Below are positions 1 to 12,669 of a stretch of 64,000 nt of DNA, one piece after another. Position 1 is the first letter of the stretch. Each line of letters begins with the position of its first letter. Origin of the DNA: Xiphophorus maculatus (taxonomy: Eukaryota > Chordata > Actinopteri > Cyprinodontiformes > Poeciliidae); the NCBI RefSeq assembly GCF_002775205.1, contig NC_036453.1, positions 29,179,213 through 29,243,212 of the forward strand, given 5' to 3'. The notes under the pieces are model-generated. The model made no database searches, was not told the DNA's origin, and worked only from the letters and a program-made list of their open reading frames with translations. Position numbers and translations under genes: made by a program.

Positions 1-3000
1 TTTTAAGAAATCCGGTGATTTTGTAAGGGACATACACACCCATTTAAACCATCACTGGGTAAACATAAAAGGGTCCTCACATTGCTGCCTATGGAGACTC
101 CAGACAAGGATGTCAATATATGCAATTTATGTTGAGTCTCTTTAGTAGAAGTGGTTGGATTTAGGTCAATGGGTCCATTTCCTGGGAGTTGATCTCTCGA
201 GTGGACTCAAGCTGGGGGTTATTATTTAGACCCCAAGTTGTTGCAGTGAATAGAGCCTACCCTCTCAGTACATTAGTGACCTGCATGTAAGATCCACATG
301 ACTCTTTGACATGTAAGAGAAGGCTGGGACGACAAAGATTGCATGACCGTAGTTGTGTACACGTAAACACATTCACATTGATCGCTTCTGCACTGCAGGA
401 CAATAACAAAGCCACACAGTCTAATAGAAATTATAAACAGCACTCAACTGTCAGCACTCAACTGGGGGTTATTTTACCTCCAAAGAGACAAAATCCAGAG
501 AACAAAAGAATGCATGCGGTTTTGCCCATAAGCCTTCAACCACACATGCCTATTCACATGCATTTTTGCACACAGTTACTTATACACATACAGCCTTTTC
601 TCTCTGCATTACTTCCAGGTCAATAAGAAGGAGTGTGAAGTGACACAGTGTGATGAGCACTAAATTTTCAGCCAAGTCTGCATACTTTCTGTAAGAGTGA
701 AGGTGAAAAGGACAGACAAGGTCTAAATTGCCTAGTTCCCCTGTCTTAATTACACAGCGGTTGATCCAAAAGACTCTAAAAGTCAGTATTGTAAGGGTTT
801 GAAGTCAGAGTAAATCAAAGAGAATTCCAAAGAGTGCAATTTCTCCCCAGTGCAAACAAATCATAAACACAATCTACAGAAGACACTCTTTACACCTCTG
901 CTCTAATTCCTCTCTTAAAAGCCTTCTCAACACCTCACACACAGATATATTTCCAGTCTCTTGCTCTGAGGTCCTTCTTTCCCTTCTGTTCACACATTTC
1001 TTCTCAAGGCATGTTTCCTTTTCCTATCAGATCCAACTTTCACCCAGTTCATGTCATCAAATGGTACATCTTTTAGACGATATGTTGCATATATACTGCT
1101 GGATGTGCTGAGGATTCATTTGATTTCAGAATCCAATATGATCACTGCTAAGGTTTGAGTCATTAACTTTGCACTTGTGTGACAAGCAAGTTACAGACTT
1201 AGAAATCATTTATTCCAGTCATTTGTCAGTTTTATAATATCCCATGTCTTTCATGCAGTTTGAGTTGATCAAAAATGAGTACAAAAATATTTAACAAAAA
1301 ACTAAAACACAAAAACTATTGTAAATGTAAACCTCACCTACTATCCACTAGAATACTGTTGTTATACCACTACATAACAGAGAATATTTTGGAATATATT
1401 ATTATTTCTTGATGCCCTCATGAAACCATTACTGAAAAAAATATTTTTAACTGCAAGAGTAACAATCTTTTAAAATGAATGAATTTATAAATGACAATTC
1501 TGATCACAATGTACATATTTTTCCTGCTAAAGAGAAATGATACAATGCACATTCCTTATCTCTAGTAAATACTGCAGGTTGCTCAGTCAGTAAAAAAAAC
1601 ATTAGTGATGCACATCTTTAATACTAGTTTATTCTTTTCTGCTTTAAATGTAAATATCTATCTTTTTGTATACAACATTTCAAAAACATGAGCTGGCAAC
1701 CACCAGAGCTTATGTCTGGGCTTAAACGCAACACTGATTAGAGATAATATGCAAACATGACAAGGATGGTAAAGCTCTCACGCCAAAGGGGAAAGAGAGC
1801 AAATATGAAGGACTGACAGACACAGGCAGATAAAAAGAAAAAGAGAGCATAAGAGAGAGACTGAGGGTGGGAGCAATGGAAGGAAGGAAGTAGAAAACTC
1901 CCAATTCATCACAGCAGAGGCGAAAGAACAGACAAAAGGAAGGAAATGAACGAAGACAGATGCCAGCTCATGTCAGTATCGAGACACCCATCCCCCTCAA
2001 ATGGACCCTTTCCTAAATTACAGGCCTCCAGTCTTGCTCCTCTAACTTGTGGCCCAACCTAAGCCCCTTTTTTCTTCCTCATCAGGCAGATAAGTCAAAG
2101 TTTCCAGTTCCCAACCCAGAGCATTCTTGTCCAACCAGATGAGTGACATTACAAACAGAGTAAATGTAAACTAGGACGTCAGCACGATATAATGTTCTCA
2201 CCGACTAATTTAGCAAGTCTTATCCTGCACGGTTTTCCAATGAAAGCCCACACCTAAACAGATATAAACTCGAATTGCATAGGTGTCCTACTAAGTAAAA
2301 CAATTTTTCCTTGTGACACGTTACAAGACACAGGTTTCCTATGTGGTTCTCAAACTGGTTCGAAAGTTTTAAACAAACCACTACAATGGCTATCTTTAAG
2401 AATTTTTTGCTAACAATCAAATACTGTACATCAAACTCCAGAAACTGTGATTTAAGGGATCTGCTTTCAATGTAGGATACTTGACAACTTCAGGAGTTAC
2501 AGATTTTCAATTAGAGTCGATAGTCTAGATTCCAAAAAAGAGACAAAATGGTTCTGTACTGCACAACAAAAAATTGTAAGCCATTGTGAAAGCTAGAAAT
2601 AGTAAAACACAATAATCAGGTAGGTTTAGTGTTAATGTTTTGTACTCAAATGTCCATGATGTGACAAAAACTGGATGAAAAAAAAGCAAAAATCTGAAAT
2701 TTTCTAGGACCCCTGCATACAGTTAGATTGTGAACTACTTAAACCTCGTGAGAGAAGACGCACCATGACAGACACAAAAATAAATGTTCGTCTTCCACCT
2801 TTTATAGCCCTTCAGAGAACTACTACTGTCTGCGTCTACAGTGCAGACAGATTCCTTCAGTTTTTGCTATGACAGAACCAGCACCCCCAGACACACTTCA
2901 TAAAACCAGAAAAGAGAAAGAGAAACATTTTCTGTTTCCCTCCACCCTCAGCTGTCAGGCCTGTCATGGTCTTCCCAAACCAGACTTCAGCAATATTTGT

Positions 3001-3590
3001 CTACTGGACTGCCAGTGACAACAGCAGAGAACAGGGGGAGTGAAAGAAAGGAACATACACACACGCACACACGTCAAGCAGGCACATTGGCAAACACAAA
3101 CATTTAAAGTGCCCTATTGCATTGGGGACTCCATAAGCCCCATATTTGCTCAACAGCAGAAATTGTGCACCACTGAGGAAGAGGGATGAGGCATTAGTGA
3201 GGCACCTTTCAGAAAATAAAAGGGGCAGAGGAAGATTTAAGAGATGGAGGAAGAAGAGATCATCGCTTTTGTGATAATTGCATCAACCTCTTTTCATCAG
3301 GCCTGCCACATCTGCATAAAAACATGTCTTATGTGTTATGCTTGTAGTTATGTTATGCAGTTTCCACAAGGTGTGAGAAGTAGTTTAGGCATTAACGTGA
3401 ATAATGAGGGACAAGATTTCAAGTTGTTGTCAGCTGTGATGAAGATTATTTAATTCATGGTGATCACTGCATAAACAAGTTTCTTTAGTGTAGGGATTTG
3501 TAGCAAAGGACACACTACAAAGGATGAAGAAGCAACCTGTATTCAGTTAGTGCCGGTGTGCATCTGTTTACTTCTGTTTACTTTAATGAT
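1..3590. other. Non-coding stretch, no gene recognised
   Basis: I see no exon with conserved protein sequence and flanking splice sites on either strand. Short open frames here are of chance length, low in complexity and unlike any family I know. By human synteny, TIAM1 should lie beyond the left edge with its 5' end pointing toward sod1, so this may be tiam1 upstream or intronic DNA. That is inference only. The sequence is AT-rich, with a purine-rich patch near 1800-1950. Confidence 0.5.
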
Positions 3591-3596
3591 AACGTA

Positions 3597-3649
3597 CGGA
3601 CTGATATCAGTCTGCACTGATAACGGACTGATATCAGTCCGTTATCAGT
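3597..3649. repeat. 34-bp perfect palindrome with an extra half-copy
   Basis: Bases 3616-3649 form a perfect palindrome: 17-base arms with no spacer, centred on GATATC. The core CGGACTGATATCAGTC occurs twice in direct orientation, at 3597-3612 and 3624-3639. No transposon end or coding sequence explains it. Confidence 0.85.
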
Positions 3650-4337
3650 ACCCATTGACACATAAACAATATAACCTAGGACTAGCCCTTATTTTTCTAC
3701 TCGAAATGTAGAAACCAGAAATGTGAATAGCAAAGGATATATCACCAGTGATCTTCCTGTGTGGAAGTCGTAATGAAAATGTAACATTTTACAGTTTGGA
3801 GTTATTTTAAGAGAATAAAAGTCCCCTCAGGTCTCAGTACATCTTGGAGCCGTTAGCTACAGCATTTGGTTCTAGCTGATGTGACTTAGACTACATGAAA
3901 ACAGAGTTATATATAGCAGGTAAGATATTTACTATAATCTTTTAACATAAACTCATTTAAGAAAATTTATATTTTTACTTTGGGAACTATAACAAGTTTA
4001 GCCGAGCATAAGACTAATGTTCGATGGAAGATATGATACAAAACGAGATCAGTCAGCAACATAAAAAGACCCACAAGGCTGACTTGACAATGTCCCATTC
4101 ATGCTCAAACACACACTATACTACCTTACTGTACACACAGCACATGGTTACTTTGTTTTCTCGCACACACCCACACACATAGGTATTTGCCCCCAACAGA
4201 CACCAAGTATACAAACACTCACACGCCTACAAACAAAAACCTGGATACGTATCGGTGGGAGAGATAAGACAGGCTTCCCTCTCTTTTCGCTGCCTCTGGC
4301 TTTCGCAAAGTCTTTGTCAGTGGTGTAAAAATATACC

Positions 4338-4340
<3 letters not shown>

Positions 4341-4374
<34 letters not shown>
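4341..4374. repeat. (AC)n microsatellite
   Basis: About 17 uninterrupted AC dinucleotides are followed by a run of C. This is a simple repeat with no associated gene. The open frames that cross it consist of alternating Val/Cys and are artefacts. Confidence 0.95.
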
Positions 4375-4376
<2 letters not shown>

Positions 4377-4526
4377 CCCCCCCACACTCAGAGACATGCA
4401 CACACCAACTGGTTTTTATCTGCCACTATAAATCCCTTCACGGATCACTTGCTCCAAACACCCTGCCAATATTCAAGTTTCTTGTTGAAGCAACTGAAGC
4501 AGTGAATACCAGGAAGGAAAGATAAA

Positions 4527-4616
4527 ACTGAAGAAAGAAGAGCACTCAAAGTTAAGGTCATATAAATATATATATATTTATATGACCTTAACTTTGAGTG
4601 CTCTTCTTTCTTCAGT
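4527..4616. repeat. 90-bp perfect palindrome
   Basis: The left arm (4527-4571) is the exact reverse complement of the right arm (4572-4616): 45 bases each, no mismatch, no spacer. The outer parts of the arms are mixed sequence (ACTGAAGAAAGAAGAG...). The centre is AT-only (about 4561-4582). It lacks target-site duplications and transposon-like ends. Such a cruciform-forming sequence may be a real recent inversion-duplication or a foldback assembly artefact. Confidence 0.92.
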
Positions 4617-5467
4617 CATGGTCCCAAACCAGACTTCATATATATATATATATACAATTCCACCTGGATGCCCTCTATTGTTGTAGGGAATTTGATGTAA
4701 ATATGTGCCTAAAATGACATTAAGGTATGCTTGAATCCTAAATATTTGCTGGATAAGCATGCCGACACTATTTTAAACCAGGCACCACAAAAATACGACA
4801 GGGAGTAAATAGTTTACATTCCAGCTCTGATCACAAGGTCTCTAAATGAAAGGAAAGCTGAAAGGTTTCTCCTTTAATCTCAGTCATATTCCCGAAAGTG
4901 TTACAGTTCAGCAATGTTGAGTTTTTCTTAAAAGAGCAAAGAAAATATGACACATCAATAAGTTTCTTCTCTTGTGAAGGAATAAATTCAGCAAAGCTGT
5001 GACTCTGTATCTCTGTGTGTTTTATCTTAATTTTGCTATATTTTGCCCTCTATGTTTGCTGTTGCTGAGAGCAAAGTTTTCAGGAGTTACAACTTTCCCG
5101 TCAAGAGATTGAACAGTCCATAAGTCTCATTCAGAGCAGTCCACTTTTCTGATCTTTTCTCTTCCCAGTGTTAAAATTTCATTTCCATACAAACCCAAAG
5201 TAGGCTGAAGTATTCCTTATATCTAAATCTGCCTTTAATGCATCCCTTTTATCAACTTGAATTCTGAACCTATGAATATGTGAACCGAAGTTTTAAAAAC
5301 ATGTTCTATTTTAAATTAAGTAAAGCAAACTCTTTAAGAACTATTTAATGGACCACAATCGCTTTAAGCAACCAATAGTTCTTTCTGATCTGGAGTTGGG
5401 AGAAATTGCTCTTTATCAGATGTAATTTCACATCAGTAGCTCCCACAAAAAGAGGCAAACAATCAGC

Positions 5468-5558
5468 CAGAGACGCCGTTAAGGAATTCAGCAGTGTTTG
5501 CCCTTTGAGCTTTGCATTGGGATTGCCAGGTGCTGCCAGTCCAGAGACGCTGTTAAGG
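5468..5558. repeat. Short direct repeat, 18 bp with one mismatch
   Basis: CCAGAGACGCCGTTAAGG near 5468 recurs as CCAGAGACGCTGTTAAGG near 5541, about 73 bp apart. The interval contains no recognisable gene. It may be a decayed tandem duplication or chance. Confidence 0.6.
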
Positions 5559-6004
5559 TATTTTGTTATCACTCACTAAGCTTGTATAAGAAACTTGGCA
5601 AGGTCTCCAGTGAGAGCATTAATGATTGATAAAGTCCTTTCGTTAACACACACAAAAACACACAATGCCCCATACAAGATGGTAATCTGAATCCATATGC
5701 AGGGCAGATTTTTACAGAACAGCATGTAGATGATTAAAACTAACAAACTCTCGCCTATATGTGATAATGTATTGCATGTCAGGACTCATGCATACTCCTG
5801 CTCTTAAAAAATCCTGTATCCACATGTGGATTCTTTTAAATAGCTTTTCTTGTTTTTCCCCTCAAATATCAACATCTAATATATATTTCTATACAGAAGC
5901 AGCCTGAAGCAAGTTACCTTAAATCCCATCACAACTCTCTCTGTATGCGTTTCAGTTCTCAAAGCTCTCAGCACATCTTCAAAATAAGCAAAGTATCTCC
6001 TTAC

Positions 6005-6200
6005 CTTCACTTAAGCTACCCGTGTTTCCTGTGAGCGTCCCGCTTAATTCCCGGTGGATACTAAAGCACAGCCAGCATGCGTCCTGTTCAGGAGAAAAAG
6101 AGGGAAATCCCTGCATCAGACAGACATCTCCCAGGTTCCGGCGTAGTGTTTCACTCTACACACAGTGGAGCGCATTCTCCCACATGCTGCCACTTGCATG
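6005..6200 (-). other. Candidate non-coding first exon
   Basis: On the minus strand a CpG-containing block ends at a strong splice donor, GTGAAG|GTAAGGAG, with the last exon base at 6005. Upstream of it lies a GC box (GAGGGCGGG, about 6257-6265). No long reading frame with a recognisable product runs through it, so if real it is 5' UTR. The most economical reading is an alternative first exon of a gene transcribed leftward, possibly tiam1, which lies next to SOD1 in human. The start point is a guess, and only the donor and the base composition support it. Confidence 0.35.
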
Positions 6201-6275
6201 CCTAGACCAGACTGTGGGCTGAGTAGGAGGGTGTGTGTGCTTTGCCTGAGTCTAGGCCCGCCCTCTTTTCTCTGG
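6201..6275 (-). promoter_or_regulatory. Candidate promoter upstream of the 6.0-kb exon
   Basis: A GC box (GGGCGG on the minus strand) at about 6257-6265 sits upstream of the candidate exon. The surrounding sequence is more CpG-rich than the AT-rich neighbourhood. No TATA box is evident. The call depends entirely on the exon being real. Confidence 0.25.
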
Positions 6276-6865
6276 TTTCCCCTCTTCTCTCACTCATGCT
6301 CTCACACAGTTCTTCCTCCTTTCCTGGCTGTTCTTGTTCTTGCTCTCCCTCTCTCTCGCTCGGTCACCTCCTCTGGCTTGGCAATTTGACTGTCAGCATG
6401 GGTGCTGGGTTTGTGCCTCTAAGCCTTTAGATGTCCCAGTCCTCTGTTTAATTACTGCCTCTCTGGCCTCAAGCTCTGCACACAAACAAAGACAAAAATT
6501 ATACAACGGACAAGCCATAGCATGCAAGGAAACAACCTGCCAGCAAGCAACACTGTCTAATATTGTAAGTCTGATTATTTCTTCTTTTCAGGACACAGAT
6601 GATCTAATCAACACAGTGTGAATACTAAGTGGGTGGAAACTGTTTTTACTTATGTAACTTTGAAAAATTACTAGAAATAAAGAGCTGGTTTTGGTTAAAA
6701 GATGATAAAAAATATTAATGAATAAGTATAAAGATGTTTCATTTTGAAAAATGCTTATTAATGTGCCGTTATGTGTATGATGCAGCTGCTTTTACTCTTT
6801 ACTTTCTGTTTGTTTATTTATTATTAACACTCTGGATCTGCTATTAGTCACATGATCAAAGCAAG

Positions 6866-7085
6866 TTTGTCTGTTCTATTGGTCTAGTCAAAGTACACAC
6901 CTAAATATCACTAAAAATCTTTAGCAAAACTTGAAAATTGCTGTTCACCTAAATTTAATGAGCTTGAGGTATTATGCAGGGATAATTAAGAAAAATATTC
7001 AGTTGAAGTTAGACAAGATGGTAGAATACCTTAAAAAAACAAAACAGTGTTTCTACAAAGTAACTTTATACACACCACAAATATC
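6866..7085 (+). mobile_element. Dead Tc1-like transposase fragment
   Basis: The plus strand keeps readable pieces of the C-terminal part of a Tc1-like transposase in the usual order. A degraded SQS...LN stretch comes first, then DLKIAVH (near 6928), then LNELEVL (near 6955), and finally a remnant of the terminal serine/threonine-lysine segment near 7055. Stops and frameshifts interrupt it. It is a relic, not a gene, and belongs to the same broad family as the pieces at 12.1-12.7, 22.95-23.35 and 51.1-51.3 kb. Confidence 0.7.
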
Positions 7086-7089
7086 TCAA

Positions 7090-10000
7090 GTTTTTGTGTA
7101 AAAAAATAGATTTGATAACCAATTTAGAAACTTTTTCCACATACTTTGTGGCACTCATCCTGTGAATGCAAATATATTTACTAAAGTACATGGCTACACA
7201 AATATGAATATCCTTTAACTGACGCTTTGTTTGAGCACCTGGTGATCCAGCATACAGTCTTTTTGGGTTAACACCCACCACCAATTATAGTGAACCTGAA
7301 AAACCTGAGTTAAACTGATTTGCCTAGAGGGTTTTTCTGACATCTTGCTCATTTAGCAAAAGCCATTTTTATTGCAGAGGTACAGGATTTCATTGAAAAC
7401 TGAAATGGAAAAAAAAATAACCTGCAGCCCAATGTACAAACTATGACACAGTGGGGCTCACCAATAAATGGAGGAAATGTGGAACAACAGGGACATTGCA
7501 AAAACTGGATATTTCTCAAAAGCTGATGAAATGACAAGGGAGGCAGACAAGAGGCTGACAGCAGCACTGGAAGATATCCAGGAATTTCCGACAAGTGCTG
7601 GTTATGTTCTACATTTGTCAGCCATCTACTAGATTCTCCAAGTCAGGACTAAGCAGTAAAGCTGCAAGATTTAATTTTTTATGATGAAACCAAACTTAAA
7701 ACTTTGGGAAACATTGTAGCTCAACAATCTTGAATTGTACAAACTAAGGTAGAAGTGAGAAAAGCATATAAAATTTCAAGTTTTAAAATAATGAATGAAT
7801 AACAGCAAAAATATAAAATAGCAAAATATGTTTCTGTTCTAGTTATTTACTTCCCTAAAATGTTTGGCTTTTAGAACTGTCATCATACATAAGAGGCTGA
7901 CAGTCTCTGATTTAAATGTCTGCTTTACTCTACCGAAGCTGAAAAATGTTTTGGTGTTCAACATTTATGGAGGCAAACATGTCAGGAAAAAGGGCAGAGT
8001 GTAACAGATCCACCCAACAAAAGCAACCTGACACTGCCTCCACAGGGGACGAAAGCGGGAGACAGTCATGAGCACAATGTTGCTATTATACAGCACATGT
8101 ATTCTGGTGCACAGACACAAACAAATTTACAGCTTTCCACCTTCTGGCACTTGATGGCATTTCAGCACCTTGTTCAGGCAAAAAAAGGCAGCAGGTAACC
8201 CTTTCCTATCTCAGAACTGTATATCTGCTTGCACACATGTTGCATGCCATCTTGCCCTTGTCAGCTCATCAAATCCCATTCTCTGCAAATCACTCATCCT
8301 AAATCATGTTAGGAGAAATGTCCTTCCATTGGGAAATTTAACTTTAACTATTGATAATAATAAATGAAACATATACAGTATCTTCATAAAACAACAAACA
8401 CCTGTTTGCTTTATTAGAAGAAAGACGTACAGTACAATTCAAGATTTTTTTCTGCTTTCTTTGTATGTTTTTTGTTTATTACCACCAACAAGTAAGATGA
8501 GTCACACTTCCTTTAAAACTCTTTGCTGTATTTGGCAAAGGTTGTTAGCAAGGTTAACTTTGATAAATTTACAGAATCTTGTAGCGTCAATAAATGTGTG
8601 ATGGAATAATTTCCTGTGACGGTTATGTAAAATGTAAAATAATGCTCTGTTTAGCTAACACTGACTCACTATTTAACACTAGGCCTGTTTAGCTGAAATA
8701 AACACATAAGCTGGTAAATTATTATTATTAATATATGGAACAGTCAAATCTGGCTGTCAACAGAGATTGTAAACATACTGAGCATTTTTATGTGATTCTT
8801 TGTGTCAGAATAAAAATAATAAATATATTTTATTTTTAGTTAATATGTTGCCTTTGGAGAGTGCTTTTCTCAGGAGGTTGTTGAGTGAGAGGTGGGCTAC
8901 ACCCTGGAAATGTCATTAGTGTATCACCTTTCCCTTAAAATAACAAATAGCAAAATTTCTTCAGAATACCACTTAGGTGCAACACCCGCTTCAAGCACAG
9001 ATCTAGGAGTACACAGTATCTAACAACAGAGCCTGTGTTATAATCAGAGCTGTAACAAGAAACAAAGTCAGCAAGACAACAACATCACCTTGTTCCTACT
9101 TTTCTATCTAAACAAGGCATCATAGGCCTGTAATGTAATCACAGACAGGAGTGGGTAGAAAGTAGTTTATGGCAGATGTAACACCATGATTGAACAAACA
9201 GAAACACAGAAGGTAATAAAAACAGCTTCAGTAGGAGGAGGTTATGTAATTTTTTGTTTGCTAATTTCACTCTGCTTTTTATAATATGAAATGCTGCTTC
9301 TGCAAAATGAATCAACCAAACTCAGTATTTTTTTCTCAGATGTAGTCAGCAGTTAGAACTGCATGTAGCAAACAAAAATCAAAGCCTGCCCACTACTTGG
9401 ATTTTTTAGCTCAGGCCTGTGATGTTTTTCTCTTTCTCTCTTTCTCTTGCAGTTCCGTCATACCTGAGCTGACCTTTGGCTACAATAGGCTCCACCTTTC
9501 AAACCTGATCATTCTTTATCATAGAATGTCTGCGTATGGGTGGGAATGGCATTGGGTAGATAAAATAAATTTAGCATTTTATGCTTTCTGTCATGTTGGA
9601 TGCAGAACATATTATTTCGAAAGTCATGAGCATACTATGTTTGACAGAAAAGATACAGACAGTCAGGATGCTATTTTCCTGTACGGAAACAACACACATC
9701 ACGCTCCATTTGATAAAATCATTACCAGCAGCCATGCGAGTCAAGCTGATGAATAATGTATGGGCTGCCAAGGTACAATAATACATTTCCTCTGGGCTGC
9801 TACCTTTCTCTTAGTCACATTAGCAAGTGGCTGCACTATCCAGTCCTCACAGCTAATACCTGTCTTGTACGATTACATTTTCCATTAGCATACAATGTCT
9901 TTATGCATGCACACGTTTCATTAGCATGTGCACACAATCCTATTGTGAGTACAGAAAAACGTAGATAGAAAAATACATTGAATAGATATAGTGAATAATA

Positions 10001-12090
10001 CAACTACTCTTATTCGCAGCTACAAAGCATGTGTGTGATCTACCAAGTGGGACTAACCAGACATCAGGTGTTAGACCTCAGCCCTCCATTATGAAAAACA
10101 AGAAACTAGGCCATTTATCCGGTATAACAAATACATCACAAGGTCTGGTGTGATGTGTAATTAAGGTAATTGATAAAGTGTAGCTTTTACATCTCTGTGC
10201 ACTCTCAAGTAGACACAAAAAGGATTTACCTATTTTTCAAAGTTTGAAATTTCCCAGCTAACGCAGCTGGTTGTAAATACCTCATTTCCTTGGTAATGTA
10301 ATTAACTGACTAAAGAGTAGACAGTTTACACAGTTACACTAATCATTATTGATTAATCAGTCATGTATTGACAACATGATTAGCCAGTTAGACAACCCAG
10401 TGACATTACAATCCATCATTCATATAGCACAGCGTAAAATTTAGAAATTGTTCCCTGAAGACCCATTAAAATAATGAGTATTATACAACTATTCCTACAA
10501 GGATGTACTGTATATAAGCAACATGCATGCTGGTGCCATCCAGCTTACTGGGGTAAATGCATGTTGTAACGCTCTTCAGTCATAATCCCTCTGAGTGTAA
10601 AGAGGGAGCAGCAATAATTAGGGTGTAGTGTTCAGTGATGATAATCTGGGCTGCCTGAACATTAAGGGAGGGGTGGGAACACACACATGTGTCTCTTTTG
10701 TTTTCATGAGAGCCTACCTCAGCTCTCTTATTCTCCAAATCCCGTTTTTAAAGACAGAGAACAATGGAAGGCAGCCGAAGAAATAAAACGTGTTCGATTG
10801 TGTGAGAGGGGAACAGCGTAGGAAGAGGAAGAGAGGGAGACGGACAAGGATGTAGCGGCAAGCAGACAGCTGCACACGCCATGTAACCTCCTGACCCTGT
10901 CACAAACTCATGAGCACCGACTAGATGACCTATTTCACTGTTCGCAGAGCTGCAAACACACACACGTACACCCACGCCTACACGCACACACACACGCAAT
11001 TCTACTCATAAAGCCTCATTTCTTTAAGGGCGCAGTCATCAACATAATAAGATTTTACCGTTTATCACAAATGTAAATGGATTTTGACACACATGCTGCA
11101 AAAAAACTGTTACCCTTAAGGTCTGATCCCACATGTGATATTAGCAAAAACAGAATTGATTGTTTAATTTGTTTTTTACTTTTGTATTTCGGTAAATATA
11201 TCAAACCAAGAGGAGGAACATGAAATCCAGTCAGGATTTTATGTTCTCCATCCCTTTTCCTTTAAACTGCACAAGTTTTTCATCTTCAGAAAACATGCAG
11301 ACTCAAAACTTCCTTGCAGAAAATTACAGCCACACTCTCCACAAGGACATGGCAAAAATAAACAGCAGTCCACGAGAGGATAATAGAAGGTTGCTGTGGT
11401 CTTAGATGCAAGGATTTTATTCAACTGGCCAGTGAAAGATACCAGATTCTTTTTCAAAGTTCAGCTTTTTGCAGCTATTCTGTAAATTGACAAGTTTGGG
11501 CATCAGCACAGCTTAGAAAAGATTAGGATTTCTTATATATACTGTGTTTCTCTTAAATCAAAAGAGCTTACTTCTGGCAGAGAACTCTACAGTTGTGGGT
11601 ATGTTTAACATCATTAGAATCAAAGCACACAGTCGGTGAATAAGTGTGGCTACTGGAGCCGCCGGCATGTCTATGGGTTCTGAACAGTAGAAATTTGAGG
11701 TTCATTGATTTCACTTTCTTCCCTAGTCTTTTAACACAAAACATAGACAGAGAAATTCCACTCCTAATTTAGAAAGTCTTCATGTATGTGAATGTTTCTG
11801 GGTCAAGCAGCAGTGACAGAACTGGATCCTTTATTTGTCTGCTTGATTTTCCCGTTTCATCTGTGACCCACAGCCATCTCAAATCTACATCATCTAGTCC
11901 CATTAGGACAGAGCTTCAGGCAGTTGGCGTTAGAGAAAGTAAAACTAAGCGCTAAAGTTAGTATTGGTCAAAATCTAACAAAGAAATATTCAAAATTCTA
12001 TTATTTGTGTCATATTGTGTGGGGTTGTCTTCTTTGAGCTGTTTGTGCCTTCCAAAAGTTTTAATTTCATCATGTATTTTCTGCCCCCTG
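7090..12090. other. Non-coding stretch, no gene recognised
   Basis: No conserved exon was found. The longest open frame (9397-9756, plus, 119 codons) has no domain, no transcription context and AT-driven composition. CA-rich simple sequence lies at about 10955-10998. Several patches have the look of conserved non-coding DNA, but this cannot be tested from one sequence. Confidence 0.5.
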
Positions 12091-12099
12091 TTTTTCAGG

Positions 12100-12665
12100 T
12101 CTTTGTACTAATATTTGGATTTAGGGCTGGACCCTGAATGGGTCAATCTGCGCAACTGTATGCTTTAATATATCATTTTTATTCTAACTTTGGAAGTTTG
12201 TTTCAGAGTAGTTAACTTCTTCTGGAAGGTGAACTTCTTCCATTATTGTCTTGTATTTATCTCCATCCCTTTTCTTTTAAACTCTGAGTGACCCTGTTAC
12301 TGCTGAAGAAAAGCATCCCAAAAGCATAATACTGCCACCACCATGTTTCCCTATGGGAGTGATATCTTCCAGGTGATGTTATGTCTTTTTCTGTGAGACT
12401 GCATTTTTCACTTAGGCCAAATAGCTCAAACACAGTCTCAGATGAAGGAAATTGGTTGCACTGGATCTTATTTAGACGTACCAGAACTCTGCACTAACCC
12501 AAATTCACACTTTTTAGATTTTTAAGGCATGCATCCTTTTACATCTGTTTCACAAATAATACACTCCTTTATGTTGATATATCACATACCAAATCCCCTA
12601 AAAAATACACAGATATTTGTGGTTGTTATGTGACAAGATGTAAAAAAGTTCAAGGGATAGGAATA
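12100..12665 (-). mobile_element. Degenerate Tc1-like element
   Basis: Read on the minus strand, it starts near 12665 with the 5' end typical of a common teleost Tc1-like repeat (CCTTGAACTTTTTTACATC, then a TTGTCAC-type block). It continues into transposase-derived sequence near 12380-12280 that reads KHGGGSIML..GCFSSA. The remaining portion down to about 12100 follows the usual order of the family. Indels and stops make it inactive. Family recognition is from memory of the consensus, so edges are approximate. Confidence 0.7.
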
Positions 12666-12669
12666 TGTC

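Noticed and set aside
9397-9756. 119-codon plus-strand frame in the left non-coding region
   Set aside because: No recognisable family or motif, and a frame this long can arise by chance in this much sequence.
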